DNA of 47,121 nt. Origin: Dehalococcoidia bacterium (GTDB lineage Bacteria > Chloroflexota > Dehalococcoidia > GIF9 > AB-539-J10). Below the pieces are notes generated by a model. It had not been told where the DNA came from and did not search any database. It saw only the letters and a program-made list of their open reading frames with translations. A program made the position numbers and the translations under genes. This document shows positions 17,709 through 25,805 of this stretch, in pieces. Numbering within the stretch: the stretch's first letter is position 1; every line of letters begins with the position of its first letter. The stretch spans positions 1 to 47,121 of the forward strand of contig JAFGFT010000006.1 of assembly GCA_016930935.1 (NCBI GenBank), written 5' to 3'.

Positions 17709-18140
17709 TCAGGGTGAGTTGCCCTCTCGTAGCTCAGTTAGGACACAATTGGCCACCACAAACAGCCCTGCAGTGGCAAGGTCAATTGGCTGCCATATCT
17801 CCTGGGTCAGGTGCACCGGTATCACTGGATTGAACAGCACTGCCACAAGTCCGAATAGCCACATGGCCCAAGGCTTGTCCCATTTGTACCCGCAGTACGC
17901 GACGTAGATGGATACCCCGCAAACCACGATTCTCAGAAACGTGAAGTACCCGTAGGGCAACTCCAATACCGCTGGTGCCAGAAGGGTAGTCGCGATAAGA
18001 GAAGGGACGGTGTGGGGTCTCCTGCTGAGGAACGCACGAGGGCCTGGTCTTGAGTGTCGATCTGGCCATGCGATGGCCACCTGTCCGGCCACAATGAGAG
18101 CTATAAGGACGAAGATCAAGACCCCAACCCAAGGCGGCAT
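17709..18140 (-). CDS. Four-TM membrane protein, DUF6804-like
   Basis: This 143-aa protein has four hydrophobic helices. A conserved pattern runs from an LRIVVCG-like helix, through a Trp-rich turn, to LFNPVIPVHLTQEIW and IDLATA. This matches my recollection of the DUF6804 family of small bacterial membrane proteins, function unknown. It converges with the 17,292 gene. Confidence 0.75.
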   Translation of the reverse strand: MPPWVGVLIFVLIALIVAGQVAIAWPDRHSRPGPRAFLSRRPHTVPSLIATTLLAPAVLELPYGYFTFLRIVVCGVSIYVAYCGYKWDKPWAMWLFGLVAVLFNPVIPVHLTQEIWQPIDLATAGLFVVANCVLTELREGNSP

Positions 18141-18242
18141 GTTCCCTCACCTCCATGGCCTCTACGCTGCGGCCTAGCGAGAGTGTTACATACACAGTGG
18201 ACGAAGTAGAGGTCCCGACACCGCGGCTGATACCGGGGACGC

Positions 18243-18328
18243 ACAAGCAAGACCTCAAGATGGGTCGCGCATTATCCGCGAGGTTATCCACTCAGAAAGA
18301 CAGGGGGTATCTTTGGTTCGCCGAACCC
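18243..18328 (+). repeat. Intergenic ~85-bp repeat, copy 1 of 3
   Basis: This shares with 19,049-19,135 an acaag..gacctcaagat start, a gcgcattatccgcgaggtta core and a cagaaagacaggggg block. It ends in the 13-bp odd palindrome GGTTCGCCGAACC (18,315-18,327). It precedes the 18,515 gene. Confidence 0.8.
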
Positions 18329-18514
18329 AATAAGGGCTTCACAGCATAGCCACCAAGAGGTAGACTGATTCGCAGTTGGTGCATTCACGCATTCCGACCT
18401 AGCGAGTGCGCTCTTGCGCGTAGAAGAGCTGCGGTATACCAGCGGAAGGGCGTCTACAAATGGGCAGCAGTGTTCGGAATAGTGCGATGTCTTGGAAACC
18501 GAGGAGGCGAATCG

Positions 18515-18991
18515 ATGGGGGGAGCAAAGAGATGGCTAAGGGCTCACCGTGCCTTGATGGTTACCGTTGCTGCAATTTCTGTGATTTCCATATCTGTGGT
18601 CCTGTTGGAGAAGTATTCCATATTCTACGACCACCACTACTCGATTGTGGTTTCATCAGAGTCTAGTGAAAGGGTGGTTGAGATAGCCAAGGGACAGTTG
18701 CTCAAATTGATGGTCCGCAGCAACGCGACTCGAGATGGCAACAACGAAGACTATGTTGTCGTGATTCGGCAGGCTACTCAGACAGGGTCGGGGAAGTGGG
18801 TCACCGGCTACATCATGAAGGACTGCCCCAGAGTGTCAGATGGACAGGTTGTGAATTTCAAGGCGCCCCACAGCGGTTCCTATGAGATAGCCATACGGAG
18901 CAGGTCTGGAGAAAACGTGAGTGCAACCGTGTGCTACTTCATCGGTGATTGGACCGAATCCATGAGACAAGTCATTATTCACGCGGTGTAG
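18515..18991 (+). CDS. Membrane-anchored extracytoplasmic protein
   Basis: This 158-aa protein starts at ATG 18,515 with AGGAGG upstream; an earlier in-frame start at 18,470 lacks one. A basic N-terminus (KRWLRAHR) precedes a single TM/signal-anchor helix (about 13-31). The remainder is beta-rich and extracytoplasmic (KGQLLKLMVRSN, GSYEIAIRSRSG). No lipobox is seen. Two copies of the ~85-bp repeat flank it as a single-gene module. Unrecognised; it may be a cell-surface or stress-sensing protein. Confidence 0.72.
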   Translation: MGGAKRWLRAHRALMVTVAAISVISISVVLLEKYSIFYDHHYSIVVSSESSERVVEIAKGQLLKLMVRSNATRDGNNEDYVVVIRQATQTGSGKWVTGYIMKDCPRVSDGQVVNFKAPHSGSYEIAIRSRSGENVSATVCYFIGDWTESMRQVIIHAV

Positions 18992-19048
18992 GACAGTGGC
19001 GACGCTTACATGGAGATTGGGACTATTGCCAGCAGGTTGGACCGGTGT

Positions 19049-19135
19049 ACAAGCGAGACCTCAAGATAGGTCGCGTATTTTCTGCGGGGTTATCAAATCA
19101 GAAAGACAGGGGGCCTCTTTGGTTCGGCGAACCAA
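19049..19135 (+). repeat. Intergenic ~85-bp repeat, copy 2 of 3
   Basis: Same order of blocks as copy 1. It ends with a 17-bp perfect odd palindrome centred on 19,127 (TTGGTTCGGCGAACCAA, 19,119-19,135). Confidence 0.8.
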
Positions 19136-19189
19136 GACTCTTCACACAACTGTCGGGACGGCGTCGACTCAACTCACGCCAGTGCTATA

Positions 19190-19369
19190 TTGGGGGAGCT
19201 GCTGTTGGGGATGCTGACAATCTTGGCAAGCAACCGTACATTCAACGACTTCATGCTCTTCAATGCATATTTATTTGAAGCGGGTACCATGATGTTGAGG
19301 TTCTTCAACCGAGAGCTTGCCGTAGAGTTGCCCGACAGGCAGACCAAACAGCTACTCATCTATGAGTAG
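19190..19369 (+). CDS. Small ORF of about 59 aa, hypothetical
   Basis: The plus frame reads GELLLGMLTILASNRTFND, then FMLFNAYLFEAGTMMLRFF and ELAVELPDRQTKQLL to TAG at 19,367-19,369. Composition and codon third positions look like a real protein. The start is unsure: TTG 19,190 or ATG 19,211, neither with a good Shine-Dalgarno. It lies just after repeat copy 2 and overlaps the convergent protease stop by 10 bp. A minus-strand frame over the same bases has a Ser-rich, less protein-like composition. Confidence 0.42.
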   Translation: MGELLLGMLTILASNRTFNDFMLFNAYLFEAGTMMLRFFNRELAVELPDRQTKQLLIYE

Positions 19370-20715
19370 TACTCGACGATGAGTTTGGGAAGATTGTCAG
19401 CCTTCCACAGAACTAGGTCATTGTCGCCATCTCCATCAGTCTCTTCATCGTTGAACTGCAGTCTCAACTGGAAGTTGTCGTCACCCAATTTGTCTGCAAG
19501 TGCATCTTTGAAGTCCTCACTGTCCACGGAATCGTCAAGGTCATCGAGTTCGCACCAGGCCATGAGGTCTCCTGTCGGCGTACCATCATAGTAGTCACTG
19601 CTGCCAAGAGTGTCGTAGTTGTCGACGTAGGCCCGCAGACAGCCAAGGTCATCGAAAGGCGTCCCGTAGGTGGTGTAGTAGTCAGAGAAATCGACGGTCA
19701 CGCTCACAATCAACGCGTCATCAGGCAGCCTCGAGATGTCAAAACTCATGAACGCCTGCAGGCTGAAGTCGTTGGTATCGTCACCAGCATAGATGTATTC
19801 CTTCGTCACCTGCCCGTTGTCACGAACATAGCCACTAGCACGGATGACTGCCTTCAGCGTGACTGTGTGGCTGGTTGGCTCGGGTTCGGGTGTTGGCTCA
19901 GGTTCGGGTGTTGGCGTGGGCGTAGGTGTTGGCGCCGGCGTGGGGCTCGGAGGTGGAGTGGGGTCAGGATTGTACGTTGACTCGCCTGCTCTAAGACCTG
20001 GAATCACACGCTTCGCAGTATTGATTGGAATCGCGAAGCCTATTCCCTCCGCCATCTCATATTCATTGAGGCTCGCCTTGCTGACGACCACACCCACGAC
20101 TTCACCACTCATATCGAACATGGGACCGCCGCTGTTTCCAGGATTGACCGCCGCGTCAGTCTGAATCAGGCCCTGTTCTCTAATGGCGGAAACAATTCCC
20201 CTCGTGACTGTCACGCTGACACCAGGAACAAGAGGATATCCCAGAGCTAAGATTTCCTGTCCCGGTCGAAGCGCAGTCGAATCCCCCAAAGCGACTGCAG
20301 GCAGCCGGCTGCCGTCGTATCGCACTACAGCTAGGTCGTTGCTTTCGTCACGGCCAACTACCACTCCAGCGAAATGCCTTTGGTCATTTGTTATCACTAC
20401 TACTGATGTAGCGCCCTCGACAACGTGAGCGCAGGTAAGCACATACCCGTTAGGGTCAATGACCATGCCAGATCCGCTCGCGTAGGCGGTATCAATAGAA
20501 ACAACTGACGAGGATACTCCACCAACTATGTCCTCGATGGATAGCTCGGGAGTCTCTCTTTGGGGCGTAGCAGCCGGTGCCGAATCGGCAACCGGAGCCA
20601 GAGGTATACTGGGGACTGGCTGCGGATTTCCAACGTCAGTGAACGCCACAACTGCCACAACCGTGACGATCCCGACTAGACAGACGGCAATTAGTAGCTT
20701 GATGAACGTACTCAC
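19360..20715 (-). CDS. HtrA/DegP-like membrane-anchored serine protease with Pro-Thr linker
   Basis: A periplasmic or extracellular trypsin-fold protease of about 451 aa from GTG 20,715; an upstream TTG at 20,781 would only add residues before the anchor. The TM anchor is at about 4-26. The catalytic triad is H97 (VLTCAHVVEG), D127 (SNDLAVV) and S185 (NPGNSGGP). The trypsin domain ends near 255. No PDZ domain follows. A repetitive Pro-Thr/Pro-Glu linker (about 262-293) leads to a ~155-residue beta-rich acidic C-terminal domain (Asp-rich, Tyr-rich), perhaps binding Ca2+ or the cell wall. It lies between repeat copies 2 and 3. Confidence 0.9.
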   Translation of the reverse strand: MSTFIKLLIAVCLVGIVTVVAVVAFTDVGNPQPVPSIPLAPVADSAPAATPQRETPELSIEDIVGGVSSSVVSIDTAYASGSGMVIDPNGYVLTCAHVVEGATSVVVITNDQRHFAGVVVGRDESNDLAVVRYDGSRLPAVALGDSTALRPGQEILALGYPLVPGVSVTVTRGIVSAIREQGLIQTDAAVNPGNSGGPMFDMSGEVVGVVVSKASLNEYEMAEGIGFAIPINTAKRVIPGLRAGESTYNPDPTPPPSPTPAPTPTPTPTPEPEPTPEPEPTSHTVTLKAVIRASGYVRDNGQVTKEYIYAGDDTNDFSLQAFMSFDISRLPDDALIVSVTVDFSDYYTTYGTPFDDLGCLRAYVDNYDTLGSSDYYDGTPTGDLMAWCELDDLDDSVDSEDFKDALADKLGDDNFQLRLQFNDEETDGDGDNDLVLWKADNLPKLIVEYYS

Positions 20716-20883
20716 TAGTGTCCCACTCGAACCTTGGTGATGGCGAAAAACCGTCGCCTTCCAAAGCAGCCAAGTCCGCAAAGTAGCTTACACGAAACCA
20801 GGGACGTGAGGAAGACTGTGTACTCGTCCATAGCCCAAGAGCGGCATTCAGGTTAGCGGCACCAGGCTGAGGTTTTCAGACGC

Positions 20884-20950
20884 CTTGCGCATTATCTGCG
20901 AGGTTATCCAATTGGGAAGATGGGGGGCCCCTTTGGTTCGGCGAATCAAA
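20884..20950 (+). repeat. Intergenic ~85-bp repeat, copy 3 of 3 (5' part missing)
   Basis: This copy keeps the gcgcattatctgcgaggttatcc core, the G-run and GGTTCGGCGAATC (20,935-20,947), but lacks the acaag..gacctcaag start. It lies upstream of the protease gene on its other side. Confidence 0.75.
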
Positions 20951-20990
20951 ACTCGCATATCAGCCTACGAACGAATCGCGAATGAAACAA

Positions 20991-21012
20991 TGGCAACATT
21001 TTGGCAACATTC
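20991..21012 (+). promoter_or_regulatory. Putative integrase arm-binding repeats (element 2, right)
   Basis: Tandem TGGCAACATTT and TGGCAACATTC end 102 bp before att copy 3, the same distance as the element 1 repeats before att copy 2. This supports a related recombinase having inserted element 2. Confidence 0.55.
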
Positions 21013-21113
21013 TTGTTGCGACTGGCTGGTACTGGATGATGTTGCGCGAACAAATTGGCGACGGGCAATAGTCGCATAATGCCTGGTTTGTACGTATTGA
21101 CACACCGTCGCGA

Positions 21114-21174
<61 letters not shown>

Positions 21175-21422
21175 GAATTGTTCTCTTTGTCCGATTTGTC
21201 CCATTCGTTGGTTTGATGCAGACACGTCCTCGTGCAGGAGATGATTGCGTCGTCCCCGGAACTCCTGGCTACTTGCCTCTTCTGGTTGCGTCCGTAGTGC
21301 GGCGCGAGCCTCCGTTCATTTACAGGTCACCATGCAGGCTTCACGGAGGAACGGCACTGACGGCATGAGGATTGCCTCTTCCTCCATAGTCCCGAAGAAA
21401 CGTCGGGCGAACGGCGTGGGGG

Positions 21423-23012
21423 CTACTGGCTCTTCTGGATGTGCAACGGGAGCACCTTGCCCCTTTCAGTCATGAGTGGATGTGCCCGTAGAACTCGGAT
21501 TGTCCCGGCATCGGACCATACGCGAGCCATCATTCGTCGTCCGTCTGCACCTTTGCCCAGTTCGCCCAGTATGGTCCGAATGACTTCTCCCTCATCGACT
21601 TCTCCGACATCGGGACTCATGCGTACGGTCATCCGCGTCCGACTCTTCTCATCTTCTTCCTCAACCATCTGGTAGTCCATCGAGGACCCGCCGAACCTTG
21701 CAGGTAGCAGATGCTCAATGATGTGAACCATATCCGTGCCCACAAACGTCACGCCCTCACCACTCAGTTTGTCGAAGCCCCTGATGGTGTGGACGTGCTG
21801 GGTGAAGCCCAGTTCTTCGAGCTTGCAGCCGCACTGTCTGCTTTCTACAACGCCATAGTCGCCGCTTTCCACGTTGAGTAGTATCTTGGGAGCAGATGGC
21901 AGGAGCGTGGTGAAGAGGAAGGCATCCACCGATGTCCCTGCGTGTGGCACCTGCCGCGGATATTGAACCAGGGCGACAGCGTCCATCGCGAGGTGTACTT
22001 CGTCAACGGCATTGGGATTGCTGCAGCCGAAGCCGACCATGCCGGCCTCCATGAAAGTGTAGTCTGGATATGGAACCGCTCCTGCCGATTCGATTTCGCT
22101 TCGCTTGGTCGCGGTGAGGGGTTCACCGCTCACGATGAAGACCGTTCCGTTAATATCGATGTCTTCGGCTCTGGCTACCTGACATACTCTGACTGCGAGA
22201 CTGGTGTAGGTACCGAGGCAACACGCGCCTGACTGCCTGACAGTGTCCGCCATCCAACGGGCGACCACTGCAGCGTCGCCCGGGGCGACGTACTCCGGTG
22301 CTGGAAACCTCGCTCCGAAGGCTTTCCCCGCGTAGACGATGTAGTTGGTAGCCATCCGGCTTCTAAGGGATGGTTGGATACCACTCTTTTCAACCGGAGA
22401 GAACCACCTGACCGGGGTATTGCCGGCTTTGGCTAATGAGAGTAACCACGCTGGTCCACTCCCCGGCATTATGGGGATCCACATGGCAAGCGGTACTCCA
22501 GTCAATCCATAGGCATCGAATCTGACAGCATCGCCACATGCCCATCCCTCGGTCAGAAAATCAAAGTCGTAATCCGTTCTGGTCCCTGCGCTGCGTGTTG
22601 CGCCGCTGCTCGCCTCGATGTGCCGCGACACGAGAGGGTTGTCGAAGTCACTTTGCCTGAATCTGAAAACCTTCTCGCCCCGGATGATGTCCTTCTTGCC
22701 TTTGAACTCCTCTATAGTTGCATAGACTCCTGCTTTTCTCAGGGTTCGAAGCGTAGGCTCAATACCATCCGAGTGCACCATGCGTTCGAGGTCTGCATAC
22801 TCGTAGCCTGCGAGGCTGAGCAGTCTGAGGTAGGGGCTGTCTCTGTTTTCATACACAGCCCTCTTGAGCAGGGTGAGCAGATTCCTTTCTCTGCTCTCAA
22901 GCCGCTGCCCTATCAGTTGGCGACTGCGTTCAGGCGTGACTGGCTCCTTGAGGAATGTCCTCAGGCCGGAAATGAACCGCCAGTACATCCGGGCTTGACT
23001 GATCGAAGACAT
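21423..23012 (-). CDS. PaaK-like adenylate-forming protein
   Basis: This 529-aa protein belongs to the phenylacetate-CoA ligase/CapK-like branch of adenylate-forming enzymes. It shows a Ser/Thr/Gly P-loop ASSGATRSAGTRTDYDF (about 134-150), then IVSGEPLT and YTFMEAGMVGFGC, where the family has the acidic adenylation motif. The middle has two Cys in QCGCKLEELG as in PaaK homologues. ATG 23,012 follows AGGGGAG. Substrate unknown. It is divergent from a second PaaK-like gene at 23,214. Positions 21,175-21,422 between att copy 3 and its stop hold no gene. Confidence 0.8.
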   Translation of the reverse strand: MSSISQARMYWRFISGLRTFLKEPVTPERSRQLIGQRLESRERNLLTLLKRAVYENRDSPYLRLLSLAGYEYADLERMVHSDGIEPTLRTLRKAGVYATIEEFKGKKDIIRGEKVFRFRQSDFDNPLVSRHIEASSGATRSAGTRTDYDFDFLTEGWACGDAVRFDAYGLTGVPLAMWIPIMPGSGPAWLLSLAKAGNTPVRWFSPVEKSGIQPSLRSRMATNYIVYAGKAFGARFPAPEYVAPGDAAVVARWMADTVRQSGACCLGTYTSLAVRVCQVARAEDIDINGTVFIVSGEPLTATKRSEIESAGAVPYPDYTFMEAGMVGFGCSNPNAVDEVHLAMDAVALVQYPRQVPHAGTSVDAFLFTTLLPSAPKILLNVESGDYGVVESRQCGCKLEELGFTQHVHTIRGFDKLSGEGVTFVGTDMVHIIEHLLPARFGGSSMDYQMVEEEDEKSRTRMTVRMSPDVGEVDEGEVIRTILGELGKGADGRRMMARVWSDAGTIRVLRAHPLMTERGKVLPLHIQKSQ

Positions 23013-23213
23013 GGTGAACTTGCTCCCCTTGCTCTACCGAGGCCAATTCCAGTTCTGTTGCTGTTAGAGTACCAGCGCAGAGCGAGGCATTGGTAGTCCG
23101 TGGCTGAGATGGACGATTTGCTTGTCGACTGGCCGTGGGCTATTCCACACTCACACTTGATTGCCTGTCGGGCATCGGTTCGTTACGTGTGAAGAATACC
23201 GCAATCCACTTTC

Positions 23214-24644
23214 TTGTCTCTTCACGCCCGTGCAGGCATAATCGCGTGTAGCGTGACTCAGTATTCAAGGCTTGTGAGACTCGTCCTGGCTCCCACACTC
23301 GATTTGCTCAAGAAAAGACACACGATGCGGTGTCTCAGAGAACTTGAGGAGTCACAGTGGTGGCCACTCGACCGTATACAACAGCTCCAGTCTGAGCGAC
23401 TACAGCGCCTGATTCACTACACATACGCACACGTGCCGTACTACCGTCGCCTGATAGATGGTTGCGGCCTGTCACCAGGTTGTATCAGGACCAGCGAAGA
23501 CTTGTCCCTGCTACCTGTTCTCACGAAGGCAGAAGTGCGGGAGCACATCGGTGAGTTGATAGCCGATGGCTTTCCTCGCGGTGAGCTGCTCGAAGGGTGT
23601 ACAGGCGGTTCCACCGGTGAACCGCTTGTCTTCTATTCTTCTCGGGAATCCCAATCGTCGCGCGGTATCGCTCGAACACTACGCGCGCTGGAGTGGGCAG
23701 GCGCGTACCCCGGGGACCCAACCGTTACCGTCACGAGGCGAAGATACCGGGACTCCTTCTGGCCTGCGCAGTTCAGACGGGTAGTTCGTCTACTTCTGCG
23801 CGAGTCCTTCGAAGATTGCGCCAGTCTGTCCGATTCGTCTCTGCCCTTTGTCGTGCAGCGTATTGCCAGGCTTCATCCGCACCTGCTGACGGGCTACCCC
23901 AGCGCCCTATGCATCATTGCGGAGTACATACGTGACTCCGAGATTCCCTCCCCTGAGGTGAATACAATTGTGGTGGGAGGCGAAGCGTTGTTCGACGAAC
24001 AACGATCTCTGCTGAGAGATGTGTTTGGTAGCGAGCCTTTCTCCGAGTACAGTTCCTATGAGAACTTTGACATAGCCATGGAGTGTGACGCGCACGCGGG
24101 CCTGCACGTCGCGGCGGAAGACCTCATTGTCGAGGTAGTTGACGAGTCGGGCAGGCCTGTGAAACCTGGCCGCCAGGGACGTGTGGTAATCACCAACCTG
24201 CATGAATATGGCATGCCGCTTATCCGCTACGATACGGACGACGAGAGTTCGTTGGTCACAGGAATGTGTGAGTGCGGCCGGTCGCTTCCACGTCTCTCAC
24301 CTGTCTTTGGCAAGGCTGGCCACAGCATCTACACACCTTCGGGAAAGAGGCTGTCTGCGCGGTCGTTTGTTGCCAGAGACCTCGTTTCTCTTGGCATTCG
24401 GCGATTCCAATTGGTCCAGGACAAGCTGGACCACGTGACGGTGAGAGTTGTCCCGAACGCCAGCCTCTCCTCCAGTAGCGCGCTGGAAATGGTTGCTGCA
24501 GTCAAAGCGCACTATAGCAGTACGCTTGGCGATGACGTAGAAATACAGGTTGACATTGTCGACCGCATCGAACCGACGCAGGCAGGCAAGCACCTGTTCG
24601 TTATCTCGAAAGTGAAACGTCCTGCGGGTCGGGACATTTCATAG
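23214..24644 (+). CDS. PaaK/CapK family phenylacetate-CoA ligase-like protein
   Basis: This is an adenylate-forming enzyme expected to activate a carboxylate with ATP. Typical N-terminal PaaK text is visible (RLQRLIHYTYAHVPYYRRL). The P-loop is GCTGGSTGEPLVFY, followed by GYPSAL, VVGGEAL, a YSSYENFDIAMEC motif, and MPLIRYDTDD with MCECGRSLPRL. The start is uncertain: TTG 23,214 lacks a clear Shine-Dalgarno and ATG 23,325 is possible, giving 476 or 439 aa. The substrate might be aromatic or polyketide-like. No neighbouring gene confirms it. Confidence 0.83.
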   Translation: MSLHARAGIIACSVTQYSRLVRLVLAPTLDLLKKRHTMRCLRELEESQWWPLDRIQQLQSERLQRLIHYTYAHVPYYRRLIDGCGLSPGCIRTSEDLSLLPVLTKAEVREHIGELIADGFPRGELLEGCTGGSTGEPLVFYSSRESQSSRGIARTLRALEWAGAYPGDPTVTVTRRRYRDSFWPAQFRRVVRLLLRESFEDCASLSDSSLPFVVQRIARLHPHLLTGYPSALCIIAEYIRDSEIPSPEVNTIVVGGEALFDEQRSLLRDVFGSEPFSEYSSYENFDIAMECDAHAGLHVAAEDLIVEVVDESGRPVKPGRQGRVVITNLHEYGMPLIRYDTDDESSLVTGMCECGRSLPRLSPVFGKAGHSIYTPSGKRLSARSFVARDLVSLGIRRFQLVQDKLDHVTVRVVPNASLSSSSALEMVAAVKAHYSSTLGDDVEIQVDIVDRIEPTQAGKHLFVISKVKRPAGRDIS

Positions 24645-24869
24645 CTGCAAGCGCATGTCTCTAGGGGGTGGGACACCGGGTCCCGGGACTACACTGTATA
24701 GTCCTTGGGGCGTCGCATCCGCATAGCTGAATCTGAGATATTGTCGCCCGTTCTGCCTCTGCACTGGCTCTCCTGGTGCCCCAGGTCGCAACAGGACACG
24801 GGTGAAACAAGTACAGGGGAATGGTCACACCTCTGTAGTGCATACAGGTTCGTTGTCTGCGCGGTTCTC

Positions 24870-25688
24870 CTATTCCCCCAGCAGTTTCTTCGTCTTCTCC
24901 AGTGTGGCACGCACTGAGTCCATGTTGCCGTCTGTGACGGTGCCATAGATGAACAGCCGGTACCCCTGTGTGGCCCACCTGGCCATGTCCTCCGGGGGTA
25001 CGCCGCCTATGCCGGCAATCTTGCCCTGTTCCTTGCAGATTCGGGCTATCTCTGCGAGAGCTGCTTCCACTGCCGCTGACCTGGTCATTTCGAGCCTTGA
25101 AGCTCCCTCCGGTATGCCCCCGATGTCCAGCGCGAGGTCAAATGTCCCCACAACGGTGCCGTCGACGCCGTCCAGCGCCAGAATCCTGCGCAGGTTACTG
25201 ATTGCCTTCAGGCTCTCCGTCTGGGGCAGCAACAGCGTATTGTTGTTGATGTAGCCGGTCATCTCAAGGTGTGGGACGATGTTGGGATCCAGACCGTCAA
25301 GTGGCAAGGGGCACATCCCGAGGCCGTAGCCACGGTGTCCGAGGGGTGGGAAGTACGCCCTGTCGACTGCCCTGGCTGCTTCCTCCACCGTATCCACCAT
25401 GGAGAGCATCAGCCCGCTCACGCCACTATCGAGGAGACAGCGCCAGTCGGCGTCGTTCTCTTCCGGCCTCACGGTGATGGGCATGTCCAGTTCCTTGCCT
25501 GCACGGACGTAGGCATAGATGGTTTCCGGATTGACCAGGCTGTGCTCCCGGTCAATCATCACCACGTCGAACCCCATCGTCTTGAGCGCTTGCACGGTGG
25601 GAAACGGCTCGTTTCCGGGACCCACGAGCACGACGTGCACGCTGTCTCCGGATGCCATCTTCGTCTTCAGGTTCTGAGTCACATTCAT
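24870..25688 (-). CDS. HpcH/HpaI-family aldolase/citrate lyase
   Basis: A class II (metal-dependent) aldolase of about 272 aa that would cleave or form 2-keto-4-hydroxyacid-type C-C bonds. Motifs: VVMIDREHS near the N-terminus, the strand LLLPQTESL carrying the metal-binding Glu, and VVGTFDLALDIGG for the second metal/substrate loop. I start at ATG 25,688 (AGGGGAG upstream) rather than the longer frame to 25,751. It runs in the same direction as a 2-hydroxyacid dehydrogenase and a class V aminotransferase, which suggests a hydroxy/oxo-acid pathway; the actual substrate is not readable. Confidence 0.88.
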   Translation of the reverse strand: MNVTQNLKTKMASGDSVHVVLVGPGNEPFPTVQALKTMGFDVVMIDREHSLVNPETIYAYVRAGKELDMPITVRPEENDADWRCLLDSGVSGLMLSMVDTVEEAARAVDRAYFPPLGHRGYGLGMCPLPLDGLDPNIVPHLEMTGYINNNTLLLPQTESLKAISNLRRILALDGVDGTVVGTFDLALDIGGIPEGASRLEMTRSAAVEAALAEIARICKEQGKIAGIGGVPPEDMARWATQGYRLFIYGTVTDGNMDSVRATLEKTKKLLGE

Positions 25689-25805
25689 GAAAGCACTCCC
25701 CTTTTCTTCTGTGTTGTGATGCCGTGGCGTTGGCTCGTTTCTTGCAGGCACTTTCCGGAGTACGGTTTTCTCACCCTGCAGGAGCGGAGGGTCACCGTGG
25801 TGCCG

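Noticed and set aside
19174-19359. Minus-strand ORF just after the protease stop
   Set aside because: Although its ATG directly follows the stop, its Ser/Lys-rich composition is less protein-like than the plus frame over the same bases.
18243-20950. Integron attC sites as explanation of the three repeats
   Set aside because: The required GTTRRRY/RYYYAAC core pairs are not present, and the genes are not in a single orientation.
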